Below are positions 19,626 through 32,700 of a DNA stretch of 64,000 nucleotides, piece after piece. The first letter of the stretch is position 1. Every line of letters begins with the position of its first letter. Position numbers and translations under genes: made by a program. The notes below the pieces were generated by a model. That model was not told the origin of the DNA and did not search any database. It worked only from the letters and a program-made list of their open reading frames with translations. This DNA comes from Diphasiastrum complanatum (lineage: Eukaryota; Streptophyta; Lycopodiopsida; Lycopodiales; Lycopodiaceae): contig CM055108.1 of the NCBI GenBank assembly GCA_029204225.1, positions 47,107,486 through 47,171,485 on the forward strand. The letters are read 5' to 3'.

Positions 19626-21929
19626 GCCATTAGGAAAAATTTGGGCTCAAAATGGGCCCTTTAAGAAATTTGACTTTAGAGAGAGAATGGAGACCGGTAC
19701 TGTTTGGTTACCGTTTTTTGAGTTTCCGACACTGCCCGCATTCTAACTACTGTGGTTAAAACTAGCTCTAACTTCAGACAATAATTAGTTAAGCATGCTT
19801 GTAATAACAGCCATACATTTGTCATATAATCCGGGGCTGTAAACGTCCACCAATAATAATATTACAGCATGGTACCTGTGCCTAAAAGTAATGAACGGTC
19901 TATTACTAAAAAATAATGGCCACCGAATTCCGTACCTAGAGATACGATACGTTCACGGAAAATTATGAGGGCAATCATTTCTAAAACTCTGCTCTACATA
20001 AGCACTAACATGACAATAAAGAAATCTTTACATTTGAATTTCACGCCCAAATATCGGTTCAGCATGCGCACACATCATCCGGATACCCTTCAGTCATGGT
20101 GGGTCAAGTGGCGTGCCCCTTGGCCTAGGAGGTGGTGGTGGAGGACGAGTGTTGGTGGATTTCCAGGTGGCCTCCTTGCATTGGGACACCTCTGTGTTGT
20201 TTGCTTTGCACAGCCATTCGTGTACCCAATATCGAATCAGCGCGCGCGTACCAAGTCAGCAGCTGCAGAATGTAGGTTGGGCGCGCCGAACCGATATCGG
20301 ACAAAAAAGTCAAAAACTAGGCTATATCAGATGGGCGTGTTGAACTGATATTGAAAAACGGTAACTTTTGAAAGACAGCTCGGATTTAGATGATTACAAT
20401 GCCATTAGAAAGCCCTCGACGAGAGCTTTTCAACGGCACCCAACATGACCTAGTTCCGAGCTACGGTTAAAGAGATATTTTCAGTCAAAGTTTTGGGCGG
20501 TAAAACAGTCAACAGTCAACCTAATATTGAATCGGTGTGCAGTTGACTAGTTTGACCCGGTAAAACCCTAAGGGCGCGCGTCGATCCCAAAACTTTGACT
20601 ACCTATAACTTTTGAACCGTAACTCGGAATTAGGTCATTCTGGTGCCGTTGCGAAGCTCTCGTCGAGCTCTTTCTAAAAAAAAATTGAAAATCCTAATAT
20701 CAGTTCGACTCACACCCTTAGGGTTTTACCGGGTCAAACTGGTCAACCTCGCGCCGATCCAATATTAGGTTGATCGTTGACTGTTTTACCGCCCAAAATT
20801 TTGACTGAGAATATCTCTTTAACCGTAGCTAGGAACTAGGTCATCTTGGGTGCATTGAAAAGCTCTCGTCGAGGGCTTTCTAATGGCGTTGCAATCGTCT
20901 CAATTCGAGATGTCTTTCAGAAGTTACCATTTTATTTTTTTACAATAGACAATATCGGTTTAGTGCGCCCAACCCAATCATGGGATTCTTGTTCCAGACT
21001 CCCACACGCCCATCCGATATAGCCTAGTTTCCGACTTTTTTGTCTGATATCAGTTCAACGCGCCTGACCTACATTCTATAGCTTCTGACTTTCTACGCGC
21101 ACGCTGATTTGATACTGGGTTTTCGAATGGCCTTTGGTACTAAATGAAAACTGAATGAAATATTCTAATTTTCAGAGGGGATATTCTAGATTCTCCCTTT
21201 GGCGTGGAGGCAACCACTTCTAATCTACAAAGATTTCAAAGTGTGTGATTGTCCAAAAAACAAAGATCAGCATGGGAAAAGTATGAAGACTCGGATCCAA
21301 TCAAAAAATTTAACACAACGAACAATGGCCTATACTCACTTGGGCATTGATCCGCTATCGACTGCCGACTTTCATACTCGGGTTATTGATTCGGCGCGCG
21401 CCTCCTATACTGCCTCACTGTTGATCTGTACACATGCGTGCTGATCCGATACTAGGACATTGCATGGCCCGCACCAAACAAGCTGCTCTGGCCCGCATCA
21501 ATGGTTCCTCTTGGTCTCCGATTGCGTGTCGTCATTAGTCCAAAATATCTCTATGGAAGTTGAGTATCATTGAGAACAAAGAGAATGAGAGGTATACCTA
21601 AGAATGACAAGAAGTTCCTAAACTACAGGCATTTGTTAACTACAGTTTATAACTATTTACGTCAAATCAACCTCGAGTGTACAAATACGGGTAGCAAAAG
21701 AGTATTCGGGCAGTATTTGTGGTCCAATCACAATCGTTTGTACTGTCCGACGGGATTTTTAAAAATCGCCAAAATTTGACTGGGAAAGGCAAAAGCAATT
21801 TCCGTCCGTCCACCAGTGTTACAGTTCATCACAGATGGACACAATTGATTGGGCCACTTAAGCATTGAAACCGTGCGAAGTAAAAAACTACATCTTGACA
21901 AAGGGCCCATTTTGAGTTCTAATATCTTC
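19626..21929. mobile_element. 2.3 kb insertion with TAA target duplication (U1)
   Basis: It interrupts gypsy RT exactly between the codons for GVYH and YNVMPF. TAA flanks it on both sides (19623-19625 and 21930-21932), and removing one copy restores the RT frame. Near each end is an exact 17-bp inverted repeat, CTCAAAATGGGCCCTTT (19646-19662 and, inverted, 21900-21916). A TTA/TAA duplication is typical of PIF/Harbinger elements, but the outermost bases do not form a perfect inverted repeat and no transposase is visible, so it would be non-autonomous. It carries a fold-back and the 0.4 kb dispersed repeat. Confidence 0.65.
20213..21131. repeat. GC-rich fold-back, arms about 455 bp (U1)
   Basis: The left end GCCATTCG (20213) mirrors CGAATGGC ending at 21131. 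Paired blocks between the two ends include AGGCTATAT, AGCCCTCGACGAGAGC, GGTTAAAGAGATAT and CCGGTAAAACCCTAAGGG. The centre is near 20670. It is noticeably richer in GCGCGC than its surroundings. No coding potential is seen. The arms also contain shorter related segments in alternating orientation. Confidence 0.75.
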
Positions 21930-21932
21930 TAA

Positions 21933-22160
21933 TGATAAACCCCGTTCTCTGTGGCAAAGGCTATTTTATGTTTATCTTCAGGGGCTATTTGACCAAGGAA
22001 ATAACCGCTGAATCCATCCAAGAAGCTAAAAGCTTCAGCTCCCGCCATTTCCTCTAAGATTTGGGTCGTTAAAGACAAGGAAAACTGGTCTTTCTTCGTA
22101 ACCGCATTAAGGTTCTTGAGATTGACACAGATACGAAGTTTGCCGTTTTTCTTGGCAGCA
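21933..22160 (-). pseudogene. pol: Ty3/gypsy RT N-terminal part (U1)
   Basis: The minus-strand frame reads AAKKNGKLRICVNLKNLNAV, then TTQILEEMAGAEAFSFLDGF, then SGYFLGQIAPEDKHKIAF, the standard RT palm region, and ends at GVYH where the 2.3 kb insertion begins. It is intact compared with the arm copies, which have lost 36 bp and gained a stop. Its upstream end at about 22160 is joined to a copia fragment. Confidence 0.85.
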
Positions 22161-22314
22161 CCTACAGAAATGCATTGGAAGGCAGCTAAGCGCATTTTGT
22201 ATTATATCAAAGGCACTTCAGATTATGGCTTGACCTACAGGAAGCATGAGGGTTTACCTAAGTTATGTGGCTATGTGGATGTGGATTGCGGAGGTGCTAT
22301 AGGTGTGTCGTGAT
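22158..22314 (+). pseudogene. Ty1/copia RNase H fragment (U1)
   Basis: The plus frame reads EMHWKAAKRILYYIKGTSDY and GYVDVDCGG, matching the copia RT/RNase H boundary (HWxAAKRIxRYLKGT ... GYxDADW). Only about 50 codons remain, wedged between the gypsy RT and the copia gag remnant that faces it. Confidence 0.75.
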
Positions 22315-22806
22315 AATCATCACCCAGTTGTCATATGGGCTTGGCAAACTTGAAAGAAAATTCATTATTGTGTCTTGATCGTCAATATTTGATCCGACAA
22401 CGGCCATCTGTTGTAGCAGGTTCTTGATTATGTGATCTTGTAGTGAATCACCATTTGTCATCGTGAGTGAGTAGAATTTCCTTCTGAGGTGTAGCTTGAA
22501 GGGTACGTCTCGCACATCGTACAATGTGCTCAAGATGTCCCAGACTTTTTTTGAGGTCTAAGCTTCAAACACATGGCCGATTTGTGTGTCTGAGATGTTG
22601 AGGATAATCAACACAAAAGCTTTGCCATCCTTCAGCTTCCATCGGGAGATTGCAGTGTCGTCTACTTCGGGTCTTGCCTCTGCACCTATGACAACTGCAT
22701 ACAACTCCTAGGCCATTAGCACATTTTTCATCTTAAATTTTCACAGATGGTAGTTGGATCCATTAAGCTTGTCCATGATGAGACTGACTTTGCTTTGGGA
22801 ATCCAT
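22297..22806 (-). pseudogene. Ty1/copia gag remnant (U1)
   Basis: The ATG is at 22804-22806 (MDSQSKVSLIMDKLNGSNY), as in the copy at 3223. In-frame stops interrupt it early. After about 22540 a clean frame runs TLYDVRDVPFKLHLRRKFYSL to SPYDNWVMIITTHL, typical of copia Gag. The decayed primer site is at 22947-22959 and the LTR end at 22960 leftward-facing. The rest of this copia is missing. Confidence 0.75.
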
Positions 22807-22959
22807 CTGGAAGTTAGTCTAGGTGACACTAATAACTATCAATGACTTAAGAATGAAAATCTAATGCTATTTATAGAACAAGAAAACTATTATTCTATGG
22901 GCTGATAGAACTAGGTTCTGTGGGAAGCTCATCAAGCTATAAAAATGGCTCCAATACTA

Positions 22960-25900
22960 TGTTGGGAGATGTTGGTGGAAATCTCATCGATGCGTACACT
23001 ACTGCGCGGATCACAATTGATCACCCAGGAGAACACAAAATTTGTTTGCGCTTTGCGAAAGCAAGAAGAGCAGACATTAATACAAAATAGTAAGAGAGTT
23101 AAAAAAACGAAATAGCAAAGGCATGCAACATTGACAAAGATCTGAATGCAATAACAAGATAGTACTTGATTCAAATTAATGTATATGTAAATACAAGTCA
23201 TATTGATGATGTGCACACAAGACAATTGTGGACGACTCCGTCATGCTCAAGAAGCTAACTTTGCTTTGTAAAAGCTTGAGCTTATTACTGACAATCAGTT
23301 TGAAAGAAAGAATCGATGCGTGAAAGCATGTACAATGTCTGTCTATGATAAGTCTCTTTTGTTGTTTGTTATAATGATCATCATCTACATACAAATTGCA
23401 TTAGTGTTGACGTATGTACAAAAAGGAAATAGAGTAGTAGCACCGTCTTGGGTAGATTGTGGCGGCGGTGGCTATTTTTGTCCAAGTGGTTGCACAATAC
23501 AATAAGTGGGTGTTAGGAGACTGCGACTATCCGGAGTCGAGCGTATTGCTGTTGATAGTCGATGAGGTCGATAAAGTGGACTAATCTTGATGGTCCCAAC
23601 GTTAGTCGATTAAGTCGACAACTCGGACAAGTTGGACTTCCTCGACAAGTCGGTTGCCACTCTAAAATTTTATCTTTGATATTAGCGCATTTTTGCAGAC
23701 TGTGCGACAATGCATGTAAAACTACAACAATCGAATGGAACTAGATTAACATGAAATTTGGGAGAGTTGAGGAATAAATCCAACACAAGCTTAATTCAAT
23801 TGTCAATATCACATGCAGTTCACTTGCCTTTAAAATTCCTATTCAATTCAAATCGGGACAAAATTGCATAGCTAGTTCTGGATTCCACAGAAATATTAAC
23901 CTGTTTCAAGTTGGCCCATTTATCCTCAGTGGAGCTTATTTTTAAAAGCTTTTACATAACTAATGGTAGGGTTGAAAGTTGACGGAAGAGGGAGAAGACC
24001 CCTAGGGTTAATCAGAATGTTATTAGGAGCACTGATGATAGGAGAAACAAAGTTCAATCTACTAAAAAAGGGGGCAGAGCAAAGGGATCTGCTCGAGTGA
24101 GGAGAAAGAGCAGTCTTATCAAGCTTGAGGATGTCGCGTTTTTGGAAGTGACCACGACCATTAGAAAAGGAGAAGGAAAAGAGTAAATCAAACTATCAAT
24201 CTATAACAGAAAAAGAGTTACTTTACTCTCCTTTTTCGTTTTGATCCATTTTTCGTTGTCCCAGTAAAATAACCGCTAGGAACTTTGAGAAGCAAACAAG
24301 AACCAGATCCTCACAAAACAAAACTTTGGCTCTTCCACTTCCGCCATCCCCAAATGTGCCTTTTAATCTCTCACTTTCCTAACCTATTCCATTTGTTAGA
24401 AACTTCGCTATCCCAGATTCGCTATCTTGGCACTTTTTCAGGTTTTCGATTTTCTCGCTTCCGTCCATTGTTTTCGAAAGCACTTCAAAGATGTATGCCG
24501 ATCTTTCATGTTTGGGAGTTTCCTCTTTCTCGAGATTAATGCTTTCCCACGTTCCCCTGGTTTCGGGAATTTCGTCTTTTTTTGTTGATCTGCTACTTGG
24601 TTTTTATCCTTTTTTGCGTTTCTGTTTCATCTACCCTGCAAGCTTGGTTGAATCTTTCGACGATCCCCAACAAGCTTCGTTGGATCAATCACTAACTGTC
24701 CTGCAAGCTTACACCTGTTTTCCTTTGGATTTTGGATTTTTTTTCCTTTGGATCTTCGTGAGTTTCTCCTCTTTTGTCTTTTGCGTCTGCGCTTCCAAGT
24801 ATTGTCTTTATTTTTAAAATAAAAAACTCTTGATATCAAATTACATTTAGGATTCTCATTCTTATCTATTCTTAATAATATCCTACAAGATAATTCTTGG
24901 CACTTCTTGATATAATGATTATTCACTTGTCAAGAATCGTCAGTTCTAATATTAAGGTTCTTAATCTCTATTATACAGTAAATATCTATAAAAATTATAC
25001 ATATATATGTACATTGAGAGAAAAAAAATCCAAATGAATAAGAAAAATTTGAAAACTCAGCCAACACTTTTTGTGCACAAATAGTAGAAGTTAGAACATA
25101 GCGATGGGAAGCTTGACAATGGTGAGAACTTTTAATTGAGATTTTATTTGATGGTCCTTTCACAAGCTTGTTTAAAATATTTCACCTATTTGATGCTTTG
25201 CAGGGCTAATTGATGCTAACGTTATTCCCCCCCTTGATAGGTCAATTTGATTCTCAACATCAATTCAAGGTTGAAAGGGACTTTGAACTGGGAGACAATT
25301 CTTACAAAAGCCCATATTAGTTGGCTCTACATGCAAGGTGATTCTTAGAATTTTTTATACTCATCAATTTGGGTCTTTAGAATCGGTTGATAGTAAATAA
25401 CCAAATTAAGAACTTTGTTCAAAAGCCCATATCCGATTGGAAGGGTCTCCGCCCAACAATAATATGGACCTGAAATTTCAAAGGCCCCTCCCAAGTTTCA
25501 AAGGCCTCTGTTGAGTTCTTCCACCTTTCTCAATTTTTTGAGGGCTATTATAGTATGACAACGTTTCCCGGGCCTCCTTCCGACCCTGGGATTTCTGCTG
25601 GCTTCTGTGTCTGTTTCTTCCCAGAAAGGCGAAGGCCTTGCTTGCTCTCTCCTTCTTTCTGTCATTAATTCATTAATTCAATGATTAATGCTTGATCCTG
25701 GAATTCCTTTGATCGATGCAGCCGAGCCGATCACAATGGCTGGGTAAGGAATTGATGATGCCCTTTTGATTGAAGCGGCATTTGTAGATGCGCGTGTTTG
25801 CTACATTACCCGATCGCTTTCGTTCTCTATCTCTCTTTCCTGTTCGATAAGCAATCATTTCGGTCCTCTAGTTCGAAGCAATTGTGTGTTTGTCCAAGCT

Positions 25901-25960
25901 CCAGAAGCAATAGTTTCTGTTCGCAGATGCTAGCTAGCAATAGGAGTTTTTACTAGCACT
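22960..25960. other. Right third of U1, mostly unassigned
   Basis: This includes probable LTR sequence of the gag remnant (from 22960 rightward), a GTCGA-rich stretch at 23520-23665, the copy of the unidentified open frame (23797-24192, minus, with a small deletion), and AT-rich sequence. Small ORFs here show no domains. Near 25565-25960 lies GC-richer sequence also found at 49450-49720. Confidence 0.5.
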
Positions 25961-26237
25961 TTGTGCTCTGCATTCAGCGGATTGTTTTGCGCTCTGCATT
26001 TGGCACGATAGAGGGCCACATTTGCGATTGGGTTTCAGAAACAAATACGCATAACTTGCCTCCGGGGTACGCCCCTTTGTTGTATCTGCGGCCAGTGGTT
26101 TTAAGGCCTAGAAGGTTAAAATTTACCGACTGGTCAGTTAAAAGGTTAGTTCTGGATCTCTTCTGCCGCTTTTTTGTGGAGTCAAATGTGACATTGCTTG
26201 AATTTAAGGACAATTAATACCATACAGAATATGATAG

Positions 26238-26313
26238 CTTACCTTCCAGAATAGGCTCAAGGAGTGATTTATTAAATTTAGCGACCCGTTCGAAATTTTC
26301 ATTCCGGAATGTC
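26238..26313. other. 76-bp spacer between U1 and the right arm
   Basis: This short segment sits between the end of U1 and the first mirrored base of the arm. It has no counterpart on the left side of U1, where arm and unit abut directly. No feature is recognised. Confidence 0.6.
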
Positions 26314-26562
26314 AAGTATTTGATTTGGCATCAGCACATTATAAGGTTTGTCTAAAAAGCATCCGCTTGATGCGATAATTGATGTCGATTATAAGGTGCT
26401 AACTGCTTTTTCCCAGTTCATTTAGTTACCATAATCTTTGCTCCTAACTATCTCTTCGGTAACACAGAGCGAAACAAGCTACCTTCTCAAGGCACTCATC
26501 TGGAGTACCATCCTACATTCTGCAACAATTATAGCTAAGTGCATCGCCTACATCCCGCTGAA

Positions 26563-26719
26563 ATGGAAGGTCCTAGTTCTGCAGACGTTGCTCAAGTCCA
26601 GAGTTCATTTCTTGGTCAGAGCACAGTATCTTGTTCTGTGTGTTTGGATGCTGTAGAAGATGTGGGCGGGGGCGAGCGATCTATTGCAAAACTCAAATGT
26701 GGTCATCTCTTCCATCTCG
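26563..26719 (+). other. RING gene exon 1
   Basis: The first ATG is at 26563 (MEGPSSADVAQVQSSF). The upstream open frame lacks an ATG. It encodes the first three cysteines and two histidines of the RING and ends at a consensus donor GTAAGT after CATCTCG. The split codon is completed by exon 2 as Asp. Confidence 0.8.
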
Positions 26720-29700
26720 GTAAGTCAGTATTATTGCTTTATTGCTTTAAGGCCTGTTTTCTCTCAATGGTTTTCTGGACCACAAATTTGAATGCATATT
26801 GGCACCAAAAGAATGCAGCCTCATTTGTTGTCTATCAAGGCATTTGACAAATATGACTCCATATTTTTTAGTAGATAACCTATACATTAACATTTGTTTG
26901 CAAGTAATCCTAAGAGCAGTTACTTCTACTCTCAAAGTTCTTCGATGTAGTCATTTTCAATAATTTTACACAGTATCGTTGATACTCCTATTATCTAAAA
27001 TCTAGCATGACTCACAAAATTGTATTTTTTTTCTAAGAAATTTGTCTTTGCCATAATGATGTATGCAAGCCAATGGAATGGAATGTTACCTCTTTGGCAA
27101 AGGCGGGATAGCAATAAACGAAAGAGGAGGTAGAATGAGGGAGCAAGGAGCAAATGGAGCAATTGAGGAGGGACTTTATTTGTCGTTTTAACTAGTTCAA
27201 TGTTCTCTATACCTTTGTACAAGAAATTATCTAGTTCTGGCACATAGTTTGAAATGCTACTTCAAATCAACTTAACTCATTGTTATACAATTCTTGACTG
27301 GTGAGAACTTACCTAAGGAAGTATGTTGTTTGTGCAATGAACAATTCGTATATGAAATATTCTTTTGTGAAATAGAACACCTAATTTAATTAAAAATGTC
27401 AATGTATCATGTTGGTTAGTAGAGGGCGCTTCGATTTTTGTTGCACAACAACGAGAATCATTTCCAACCTTGAAATGTTGGCCCTTTTCCCACCAGAAAT
27501 CTTTAATTTATTCTAGGTGTTAATTTGATTTCTCACTAGGAATTGACACCTGTTAAAGATATCTTAAAAGGGCCATCTACTTTGAGTGGGTTACTAGAGG
27601 ATGCTTGTCATAAAAGGTGTGGTTGGGCCAATAAGTAAGAGTTGAAGCTTAAATTGAACAAGGTCTCTTTAGGGAGAAATAGTGCCCATTAACATATGCT
27701 CCAACTTGGAAAAAGAGGGCTTATATTACAAAGCCAAAAAGTGGGAATTCTAATTTTTAGGATTTTTGGCTCGTAATAAAATTAAAATTTATTATCATTG
27801 CCATAATATGTGACTAGCCCACTTCCAATAAGGTGTTATCAATGTGATTTTTCTAATCTTTGCTTGTCCATCCATTTTATACCAATTTTGCAAATAAATT
27901 TAAGTTTCACATATTTGTAGGTTGGCTCCTTGGATCCTTTTTATTGAAGAATTTTAAACAAGCGTTTTCATATTGGGATGTAAACGATGCCAGTGTGATC
28001 TCCCCAGCTCGAAGACAAAACATGAGTTTTTGTTTTATGATTGGTTAGGTAAAATAGCTAGTGATTTATATGCCTAGTATTCTTCTAAGTTTTGGTTAGC
28101 TCTAGTACAATTTTGTGGGTAAATGATAGGCAATCTTCACTTTTTGTGCATCTTTGGGTGCTTTCTATTGTTGGGTATTCCAAACATTGAATTTTCTACA
28201 AGGAAAATCAATTATAGGCTTTGGTATGATTAACTGGTCGGAGCTCCACATGCATAAATAGAATTGAAAATTCTCTTAGCCAGTTTTAGGATAGTAGTTC
28301 TCCATTTTGCTTCTCAAAAGATGTAAACATAGTGTTTTATAGATTTGATTAAGTGTCATAGGCCCTATTCATCAAACATTAACGTAACAATTGTATCGCT
28401 TTCATGGAAATTGGATAACTATCACAATATTCTCATTTGTTGTCAAATCTGAAGCAAGTGAAAGGCCCATGGAAAATACAATAGACGATTCAACTTTTGG
28501 AGGCCTTTTGATAAGCATTAATGATGATGGTCTAAGACTTTTCGCATAGTCTCCATAGGGTTGAATATTGCATGTCTCCTAATACCTATGTTATGTAGAC
28601 AACATCAACATATAATAAAGATGGGTGGACTCAAAATAATTGAAGATTGCATGTCTCCCATGTTATGTCGAATATTATCCTAGATGTCTCTATGTAAATT
28701 TGTGAAATTGGATATATTCTAATTTCACAAATATATATTTGAAGATGGTACAAACAATTGTCTCCTATGTTCTATAGGGTATTCTCCTAGACATAACATT
28801 ATAATAAAGATGATGGTCTAAGACTTTGGATGTGGAATCAATAGAGTTGAAGATTGCTCTTCTCCCATGTTATGTCAAATATTTATCCTAGACATAACAT
28901 CAAATGTTTATTGAAAATGCATGTTTGTTATGAACATTTGAAGATGGTGGTACGAACAATTGTTGCATGAGTTATGTCCCCACCAGCCTAGATTTTTGAA
29001 AATGGAATGATGGATATTCTAACTCATAGGTGAAATTGGTAAGAAGTTTAGCATGTACATAAATTTTGTTGACATAATCACATGATAATCTATTCGTTTT
29101 CTTGAATTGTAGATGTTAATTCTTTATTTCTTGCACACGACGAAGCATAACATAGAGCGAAGATGTTTTTTTTTTTATAATTTGGTCTTTTAATGTGGTG
29201 TCATCACATATGAAAATGTTTATGTTATTGGGTACATGTGGACATAAGATCCTCAAGAAAAGTGTAATCAACTGTAAGGGAAAGCATCTCGTCAATATGC
29301 CTACAACCGAGATTGAGTTCTCTTGAAAGAAGGAACAGAAAACGTGATTCTAAAACGTCACTCTTGTGAATCCAACCAGCTGTCCAATTCAATGGTGCTT
29401 GAGGACCTATAATAGATAGGAATAGAGCAAAGAAATGATGAACTTGGCATGAGTATGCCATGAAAATATACAAGTGGGAATCGAAAATATGTTTTTTTGT
29501 TTTACAATATGCATAAAAATAGCTTTTGGACGAAACAAACACAAGCACAAAAAGAAGTGAAATCAAAACAACATAGAAGATGACAAAAATGGAATGGTAA
29601 GGCAATGAAAATAAACACTGGTCAAAATTTTGGAAGTTGGAAATCTAATTAAGTGGCTCCGAAGCACAACTAGTATAAAAGTATGTAACATAATTGCACA

Positions 29701-32700
29701 TTTTGTTTTGGAATGCATTTCGGGTACTCCTGTTAGGGTTTATGAGAACGTGGATCAAAATTATTATTTCTTGGATTCTAAAGAAAGGAATAGGAATTTT
29801 GGTTTTTTTTTTGTTCTATCACGTTGTCAACTTTTTTAGGTTGTTTGAAATGTTTTTTTCTTGCTTTTTTTTAGGTCTTTTTTCAAAGTTTTGATTTTTT
29901 TTTTAAGGAAAAAAAGGTGTTCCAGAACATTGTATGGTACGTAATATGTAATAAGAAGCAATTGAGGGAGCAGACTCTTCTGCTAGAGAATTTTCAAGAG
30001 ATCATGCACTGGGGCATTATCTGAAGTTCTTCAAGAATAATGAGATAAGTGTTGCCCATTCAACGTTTCATCAACATGGCGAGACAATGATTATGGCAAT
30101 CAAGGCACTGTCTCATTTTCTTGGAGGACATAATTTGTATAAGGTGCAAAGAATAATTTTTGTAAAGAAAACTATTGCATTTAAGATTTTAGGATATGGA
30201 CCAGTGAATTCCATGCTCATATCATCTCATTTTGCATTGTATGCTGCTTACGTTGATCTAAGTAAGCATGAAAATTATTAGCTCTCGGATCCATACGAAA
30301 GAAGGAAATTGTTGCATGATAGGTTAAGTTGCCGTTTGGTTTTAGTTGCTAAGTAGAGAAAAGAGATTCAGAAGAGTGGATCTTATCCATCAGAATACTC
30401 ACCACCATGCTCATGACTATCTTCTTGCATCCATATCCAAGCTAGTTGGAGAAGACATAACGTAGACTAGTTGGGAGACTACCATAGTTATGCTAGTTGG
30501 AGCCATAGCCGATGTGGATGTCAAAGATTCAACAAGGGCAATAGCATTCTGATTATCACAAACATAATTGTAGGAGTGTACTGATTCAGACTAATGTTTG
30601 ACAGTAAATTTATCAACCAAATTGTTTCTTTAATGGCTTCAGAAGCAACAATGTACTCTACTTCTATGGAGGAAAGAGCAATAGAGGTCTTCTTACAATT
30701 GTTTCAGAAATAGGACTACCGTTGAAGAAGAATGTAAATCCAGATGTGGATCTACAAGTATCTACATCTCCTCTCCAACTTGCATCTGAATATCCACTGA
30801 GTCGATAGAGATTGTTGTTGTCGACTTTCCCATAGCAGATGCTTAGGTCTATTGTAGCTCTAATTTATCTCATGAATCTTACGAGAGCCTTTCCATGGAT
30901 GATGCCAATTTTGGCCATGAATTGGCTTAGAGAGCTAACTACAAAATCGATATCAGGTCTTGTACATACCATTGCATACATGAGAGATCCGACTATAGAT
31001 TGGTATAGATACTTTGAGACTCTCATTTGTTTCTTTTTTGGCTTAGTCTAAGAACATTGATCCTTCGACAATCGTAGGCCTAGATCCATTGGTGAGTGAG
31101 TTTCTTTACAACCATACATTTCTCATATAATCCGAGGCTGTAAACGTCCACCAATAATAATATTACAGCATGGTACCTGCGCCTAAAAGTAATGAATGGT
31201 CTATTAGTAAAAAATAATGGCCACCGAATTCCGTACCTAGAGATATGATACGTTCACGGAAACTTATGAGGGCAATCATTTCTAAAACTCTGCTCCACAT
31301 AAGCACTAACATGACAATAAAGAAGACTTTACATTTGAATTTCACGCCCGAATATCGGTTCAGCATGCGCACAGATCATCCGGATACCCTTCAATCATGG
31401 CGGGTCACGTGGCGTGCCCCTTGGCCTAGGACGTGGTCGTGGAGGACAAGTGTTGGTGGATTTCCATGGTGGCCTGCTTGCATTGGGACACCTCTGTGTT
31501 GTTTGCTTCGCGCGAGCCATTCGCGGACCCAATATCTGTGGCAAGGGCTATTTTATGTTTATCTTCAGGGGCTATTTAAACAAGGAAATAACCACTGAAT
31601 CCATCCAAGATTTGGGTCGTTAAAGACAAGGGAAAATGGTCTCTCTTCGTAACCGCATTATGGTTCTTCAGATTGACACAAATACGAAGTTTGCCGTTTC
31701 TCTTGGGTACAACCACAATGGGTGATACCCAATTAGTATGTTGGACTTCATAAATGAAACCAACATTCAGCAATTTCTTAATATCTTCATCGATTCTCTC
31801 CCGATAGACGGGGTTACTTCTATAAGGTTTAGCCCTCACAATCTTAGAGTTGTCTTCAAAAGGAATCATATGAACCACTATTTCAATCGGAATTCCCTTC
31901 ATTTCTGTATAGTTCCATGCAAATACTGTTGAATTTCACACGTGTGGACTGTCCACTACATGTACTTGTGATCTCCTAAGGTGTGTAGATGCACCAAGAT
32001 CATGACTAGATTGAGATTCAAGATCAATCTTGAATCCTATGGCAAAAACACACTACTACATGCATTCAATCACTTCCAACTCTCACTCACACGTGTGGGA
32101 AGTTTTCAAAAAATAATCTAAGTAAAAACAAGCTGCTCTCCTCGGGTAGAGAGAGAAAATGCATCAAGAGCTCTCGGGTAGAGAGAGAAATCTAGAAATC
32201 CAATAACTAGTAGGTCCATGAAATCCATGAAATCACCAAATCAATTGACTTCAAAATGAGGAGTACAATGATACTAGTAGGTCCACGAGCTACCACTATG
32301 CTTAACTATGATTGGACCACATTTTGTCACCTCTTGATCCTATTGGATCATTGATCTATGCACCTCTTAATTCTATTGGACTATATTCAAGCACACCTCA
32401 ATTTCCTATTCGAACTCACAAGGTTCCACCTCTATATCCTATTGGACCTCTTGGAATTCATCAAACAAAAACTTTACACTTGTCTACACTCTAATTAGCA
32501 AGTGTTTAGCCTCTTACTCTATTTTGGCTCAATAGTGGCATCACAAGTGGAAATGCATGATTTGCCATCTATGCCAAATTTATTCCTATCAACATCCTAC
32601 ACCTAGATGCTTGATGTAAAAAACATAAGACCCCTATATCTAACATAGATAATCTTTTTCAATTATTCACATGCATTTCGGGTAATCCCGTTAGGGTTTC

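Larger units (their letters stand above)
16799..26237 (+). repeat. Unit U1 (9.4 kb direct repeat)
   Basis: U1 starts at TTCAGTTATT (16799) and ends at ATATGATAG (26237). It matches U2 (40867-50001) at a constant offset of 24068-24069, broken only by a 305-bp difference near 25392. The two copies are more than 99% identical by eye. Both are in the same orientation, although the arms flanking each are inverted. Contents: H3-like ORF, divergent promoter, gene X, gypsy pol with a 2.3 kb insertion, copia fragments and unassigned sequence. Confidence 0.95.
26314..32671 (-). repeat. Right arm of the U1 palindrome
   Basis: This is the reverse complement of 10433-16800 and starts at AAGTATTTGATTTGG. 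It ends with the copia LTR. It is also the outer part of the left arm of the U2 palindrome, so this DNA is present three times in the window, counting 59545-64000. Confidence 0.95.

Noticed and set aside
20575-20730. CCCTAA sequences in the fold-back, possible interstitial telomere repeat
   Set aside because: Only isolated CCCTAA occurrences in mirrored positions, no tandem TTTAGGG array.
23320-23505. Small membrane-protein-like ORF (61 codons), also in U2 and inverted near 2543-2800
   Set aside because: Lies in the probable LTR or leader of the copia remnant, and the copy at 2543 is changed; hydrophobicity comes from AT-rich sequence.
24491-24817. 108-codon Phe-rich ORF in U1 and U2
   Set aside because: It is an AT- and T-rich frame with no domain; the older copy near 1315-1535 has it disrupted.
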